Below the pieces are notes generated by a model. The model was not told where the DNA came from. It made no database searches and saw only the letters and a program-made list of their open reading frames with translations. Below, piece by piece: positions 59,270-64,000 of a stretch of 64,000 bases of DNA. The stretch spans positions 63,766,151-63,830,150 of the forward strand of contig NC_092861.1 of assembly GCF_032062135.1 (NCBI RefSeq). The letters run 5' to 3'. Every line of letters starts with the position of its first letter. Position 1 is the stretch's first letter. The DNA comes from Pyxicephalus adspersus (taxonomy: Eukaryota > Chordata > Amphibia > Anura > Pyxicephalidae). The translations under genes were made by a program, and so were the position numbers.

Positions 59270-60060
59270 GCAGGGCCTGCATGATAGGGTACACAGCAAA
59301 AGCCCGGGGGAGGTAAGGATTAGGTGGTTAATGAATTGGTCAGGGGGAGTTGAGAGAAGGATTGGTTAGGTGGAGAAAGAAGAGGGTAGCTAGAACGTTT
59401 AAGAGGGGTTGTATCAGTAGTGGGAGGTCTCTTTTTAAGTAGAAACAGTTTCCCGGCCACCCATCCCTATAAGGGGGTTGGGGATTGTGCAGTGTTTTTG
59501 GTTGGGCAGTTGTGGTCTGATAAAACAAGGGTCTTGTGGTGTAAAATAGTAACTTTGTGGTAAGAGGGATTCTTGGTGGTAGGGTCCCTCTTTAACATTA
59601 AGTAAAGTCAGTGACCCCTGAGGGGGTGTTGGAAGACTAGGGGCCTGTTTGGGATGTTGGAAAATCAAAGATGGTGGTGGTAGGGACCTTGATTGACCTG
59701 CAGCCTGGTTGTTGGAATTTATATCAGGGAGTTTGATAAGGTTTTATACAGGAAATAGGGTAATGTTGATTTATGTGGTTTTAGAAATTATAAAAGGTTA
59801 ATTTATTATTGTTATGCATTTATGTAAGTTGGTTTACACATGTTTTGAAATTATGTGTTATTTATATATTTGAAATGGTATTTATTTAATGTGTTGTTTA
59901 ATAAATTGGCTGCTTGCCAGCCATTTTTAAGTCCCAAATCTGATGTCGGTTGGTTTCTTTGGGGTAGGTTTTAAAGGGGGTTTGTTTGGCAAGTGGGGGG
60001 AGGTGGGAAGGTTGGAAAGAGGATAGGGGTAATTTGCAAAAGATCTGGGTTACCCTGGTC
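59270..60060 (+). other. G/T-rich stretch with many GG and GGG runs
   Basis: The plus strand is strongly G- and T-rich (for example 'aagggggttggggattgtgc', 'gcaagtggggggaggtggga'), unlike the AT-rich surroundings. Several clusters of four G runs could form quadruplexes. Frames here are compositional artefacts. It may be an unrecognised repeat. Confidence 0.5.
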
Positions 60061-60094
60061 ATGTGTGTAATGCTGATAATGGCAGACTTAAATG

Positions 60095-60097
<3 letters not shown>

Positions 60098-60137
<40 letters not shown>
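60098..60137. repeat. (TA)n microsatellite
   Basis: About 19 TA dinucleotides, close to the end of the G-rich stretch. Confidence 0.95.
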
Positions 60138-60143
<6 letters not shown>

Positions 60144-63100
60144 TTATACCTGCATACCATATTACCACTCTGGTTTTCTCAGCATATAAAACGTAGGTCT
60201 TTCCTGTTGAAACTAGCGGATTGCCATGATAGCTACAAATATAAATTCTCACACCATTAAATTTGTTTGATGTAATATTTCTTTTTCCCGGACACAAACC
60301 TAAATGGAAAAAAAATCTTGAGTGAAGTTAGTAATCTACCATTATTTTCTTTTGGTGGTTCATGTAGTGGTGCATGTCTCAAGCTTTTATTACATTTAAA
60401 TAGGGGTCTCATAGTGAATGTGTTCATTGTTTGGTTAGGATGCATTTAAACTCTATTGTTTGTGTACAAACCTCAGAAAAAAAAACTGGCTTTTTATGGT
60501 TTATCCTCATATTACTGACATGTGGAACTAACAATCTCTGATTTATTGGAGGCATTATGTTTATCCACTGGCTTCATGTGAGTTTTAAACCAAGGTGCTT
60601 TTATATTTTGTTGCACAAGGTCTCACCTTTCCCCACAATATCAAGATTTAAATAAAGCTTTTTCTCTATATACATTTTGAGCAGGGGATAAGATGGTGCC
60701 TGGGCTTGGACTGTTAAGCTTACTTTCAGTTTACAAAGCAGCATCAAAGAACAGTGTTCCATCCATCCAAAATTTGTAAAGTCTACATTACTTTATAACA
60801 TATGTCTGAAAGTTCAATATACAGAGAAGCAAACAACTCTTTTAGAAAAGAAATAGTACATTGGAAACATTTGTGATATGCCTATCCTTGTATTAAATGT
60901 ATGTTTTTTAAATTAAAAACTTGTGAAATTCAATAAAGGTTCCCTTAACCTTTTACTACATAATAATCAATTTTGTATGCATCCAGTGAATTCAACACAT
61001 GCCTGAATTACTCATTAACCTTATCTTTAACATTCCTGTTAATGCAAATTTTTAAACATTTACTAAAATAGCATCCCTGATTACTTAATTTTGGCTCTAG
61101 AAGCAGATATTTATAATTTGTACATTTGTATTAAACTTGCCTTTTTCGGTCATTGGCACATTTTAGTATTCTAAGAGACATCGGGTTATTCTAGCCCCAT
61201 ATATCCTGTTTGTCCATCTTAATTTAAATTTTGAGAAAAACATTGAACAAGTAAAAAGATAGTAAACAAACCTAAATGCCATATTTCAGCACAATGGTAA
61301 ACAGTATATGAATACATTTCCTTTTTGATCACTAGGAATATTGTGTGTAATAACACATGGCAAATTTTGCCACCATTACAAAAACTGTAGATCCAATGTC
61401 CATCAAACCTACTTTTTCCACTTTTTATACTTTGGAAAAAAAATCTGGTTTCCCAAAGACTCTGTATACTATAATAGGGGTACTCTGAAGATCTGTGAAC
61501 TTGATTGATGATTTAAAGTCTTGCTAAATAGTAAAGAATCACTAATATTTCCTTACATTTTACTGCTCATCTTGGCAGTGGGGTGTTGCTCCGTCATTCT
61601 CCCCCATCCCCCTCTCCATGGAGCAGAACGGTGCTGTATATACAGCACTCGTTCATGCATTGTGCAGTCTTTAGTTGTGAAAGATCCTTTCCAATTTTCT
61701 TAAACTTTGGATAGAGTATTGTCCAGCTGGCAATGGTTATTATCAGCAGTAACAGGGAAGAGAAATCTTTCTAGTAAAATCAAAAGACAGCAGTAATAGA
61801 ATAGAATAATAGCATGACAGAGATTGAACCCACTCTAACCACAATAAGTAAATAAAAAAAATGGCTTTAAATACAGTCCTAGTCACCCTGTAGTAATCTA
61901 AAGTTTAATATGTATTGCACATTTACCTGTTGTGATGGTAAACAATCATGTAAATAATTACATATTGTTTTATGCAACACATTACCTATAGATAGATTAA
62001 TTTGATGCATTTTTGCTAGGTTATTTGAGTCTAGTTTACGATTAGTTTCATTGTGGTTCAAATTGTGCAAAGGAATGCAGGCAAATTTCTTCCAAAGGCT
62101 TTACAAACTCCAGAATTCAGAATCCAGTTTGTTTTCTCCTTAAATACATCCACATATGTATGTACAACACATATACACCATACAGTGTTCTTCCAGCCAG
62201 TTCCCTATATAAATATATACATATAGTTTGGAAAAAACAGCCTGTGTTGCCCTTTGCAACCAGTCAGTTGAATCTTTTATATTCTAACCTTCACTGGAAA
62301 AATATACATGATTTATTTCTTTGTTGAAATCATAATCAGATATATATATATATAAATCTCTGAATTTTTTTAGATGGAATTGGTCACCTAGCCTTTGGAT
62401 ATATTTTATTGCATGCCTCCTGCATTTTATGACTAACATACTTCAGATGATTTGCAAACATAAAATCAATGTTCATAAAATGTGAGTTTAAAATGTTTTG
62501 CTTTCAACCTGCACTGACAGGTTTTAAAAATAAGGAATGTATAGTTACTATTTAACAAGATCATTTAATGTAAATATAACAAGGCTGTAAAGGGAAACTG
62601 CCTTCAGTACATTCAGTATTTACAAAGAACAAATTATGAAAGTGTGAAACAGTTAAATAAAGATCATAGTTCTCTACAGTATAAATGATGGGGCAAAAAA
62701 CTGGGTGGAAACATCATAACAAATTTGTAATGTTCATGATGAAAAAAAGTTGTTTTTATTAGAAAAAGCCTTTAGCTTGTTAGTCTAGGATTATGTTTAC
62801 ATGAGCAGTCTTTGGGGAGCCACTACCATGCAGCAGATGGTTTTGTTGGATGGTAAACTGGCAGTTGTCAACCACCTCCAACCACCCAGTTATTTGTCTC
62901 CATAGGTGTCCACTCAGCAGCTGCAATTACGAGCTGTTAGAAAGCAATACCCACTTCACCTCTGACTGCCTGTATGAACTAAGCCTTAAAAAAATTATAT
63001 AAATATAATGTTAAAAGCATGCGTATCAAAATCAATCTGAATATCAGTCATTCATCCCGAAACAAATGAAGCCAAATATCTCTGATATTATAATATACTA

Positions 63101-63533
63101 TTCTATAACTGTCACTGACTCCGCTAAACACAGCCAGCAGACTCTGACATCTATGGGCTGAAAAGATTCACTAAGCTTTCAAAAACAATTTTTTTGTGCA
63201 ACAAGAGTTTGTGCCCCCTCTCTGATCCATAAAATGTCCACTGGAAACTGGTTTTCTAAAAAGAGATGGGGGTAAAAAGCATGCAACCCCTGCAGTTGGG
63301 AGGTTATTTGGAAGTACCTTTATTAATGAGGGCACCAGATATTTACACCTTACATATTCCTTAAGAGGGTTAAAAAAAATCAACCACAACCTTAAAAAAA
63401 TCTTTTTTGTTCTTTTTTTAACTAGAATGTGAAATGTCCCCCAATGGATGTTTAATTCATCCATGGGGATCAAAACCTACTGGCTGGATTAGCTGAGCAG
63501 AGCTCTTTGTATGTTAGCTGAATTTGCCTCTGT
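60138..63533. other. noncoding DNA, no gene seen
   Basis: AT-rich. A GC-richer patch at 61570-61690 ('cccccatccccctctccatg', 'gctgtatatacagcactc') looks like an old repeat. No MLIP terminal exon recognised. Confidence 0.45.
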
Positions 63534-63705
63534 CATTGGGCCTGGAAAGGATACATTTTCATCAATGAAGCTGAGTGATCCGGCAAACCTGGAATGGATC
63601 TGGTCCAGGATTCAAAAACATTTGCCTGCAAATAGTAAATTACTTTGAAGAAATCCATTCCAGGTTTGCTTGTTCACCCAGCTTCACTGATGAAAGTGTA
63701 TCCTC
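63534..63705. mobile_element. GGGCCTGATTTATTAA-family MITE, partial
   Basis: Both arms are present: 'aaggatacattttcatcaat', 'gtgatccggcaaacctggaa', then 'ccaggtttgcttgttcaccc' and 'gatgaaagtgtatcctcta'. The extreme ends are lost, and the right end runs into the next element. Confidence 0.82.
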
Positions 63706-63990
63706 TACGTCACCCGACCCAGGTGCAAGATCGGGTGATGTAGGTTGGAAAAAAAACTTGCCCATCTCCCTGCGCGTGCATTTTTTTTCTCCCCACAAAA
63801 GGGCTCCGAGATGCTCAATCATGCGCAGAAGGAGCACCCAAGAGCCTCCCGGGATGCTTGACATAGGTATCCGGGGAGGCTTTGCACTCTCAATTATTCT
63901 CAATCGCCTAGGCCTTTTTTAAAAAATAAGTGTTGCACTTAAAAAATTTATGTAAAGTGAAATTTCTGAGTTTAGGTACGCTTTAAATAT
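63706..63990 (+). mobile_element. MITE pair member with 35572-35740
   Basis: 'cctcccgggatgcttgacat', 'aggtatccggggaggc' and 'ctgagtttaggtacgcttta' repeat the order of 35572-35740. The first part (63706-63840) is GC-richer ('gcaagatcgggtgatgtagg') and may be the interior of the same element. Confidence 0.65.
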
Positions 63991-64000
63991 GAAATGCAAT

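Noticed and set aside
1..64000. CRISPR arrays, operons, ribosome binding sites, bacterial terminators
   Set aside because: The DNA is vertebrate: introns, SINEs, LINEs and MITEs. No regularly spaced repeat-spacer pattern is present; the 69-bp units at 3182 are coding tandem repeats without spacers.
63000..64000. Search for the terminal MLIP exon near the window end
   Set aside because: Only MITE sequence and AT-rich DNA found; the exon is probably beyond 64000.

Overview
The window is vertebrate nuclear DNA: AT-rich, intron-dominated and dense in decayed transposons. I infer an anuran amphibian, probably a ranoid frog. The reason is the repeat mix: palindromic 'GGGCCTGATTTATTAA' elements, TTAA-bounded 'CCTCCTGGGCGGT' and 'CCACCTGAGCGTTA' elements, a tRNA-derived SINE with an L2-like tail, Harbinger-like and hAT-like MITEs, and many (TA)n tracts. 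This species call rests on recognising repeats from memory, without a database search.

One protein-coding gene is supported, on the + strand: MLIP (muscular LMNA-interacting protein). Ten coding exons lie between 25580 and 56616 (49, 118, 464, 24, 21, 29, 19, 15, 15 and 43 codons; 797 in total). Every exon begins and ends in phase 0 with canonical AG/GT sites, so any internal exon can be skipped without shifting the frame. Blocks shared with mammalian MLIP include FTFVP, the DLF..E/V-DS-GEDE block, SSYK-FAAIPTNTLL, LRQQTEE, AGRETKY and PGVIRP. The 5' coding exon or exons and the last exon were not found and probably lie outside the window.

Layout. 1-25579: upstream or 5' intronic DNA with a broken Helitron (2372-3660), TTAA-bounded elements (4419, 15101, 17255, 19827), a SINE embedded in TA repeats (13819-14145), a mariner transposase relic (18893-19320) and a Harbinger-like MITE (21748-22182). 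25580-36785: MLIP exons 1-6 of this window, with an L2 LINE relic (27540-29225) in the first intron. 36786-45812: a 9-kb intron holding a pseudogene of an uncharacterised metazoan transposon-associated family (39309-40826), a second SINE (41333-41640) and a tandem array of TTAA-bounded palindromic units (43714-45335). 45813-56616: the last four exons, with a possible unannotated cassette exon at 50748-50852 and a small CpG-bearing antisense open frame near 49600-49960. 56617-64000: downstream intronic or flanking DNA with a hAT-like MITE carrying 8-bp target duplications (58287-58595), a G-rich stretch and more MITEs.

I see no new multi-gene system. The observations most worth checking are MLIP's fully modular exon design with a NAGNAG acceptor and a split short intron, the splice-donor motif carried inside the TTAA elements, the tandem TTAA array, and the unexplained open frames.
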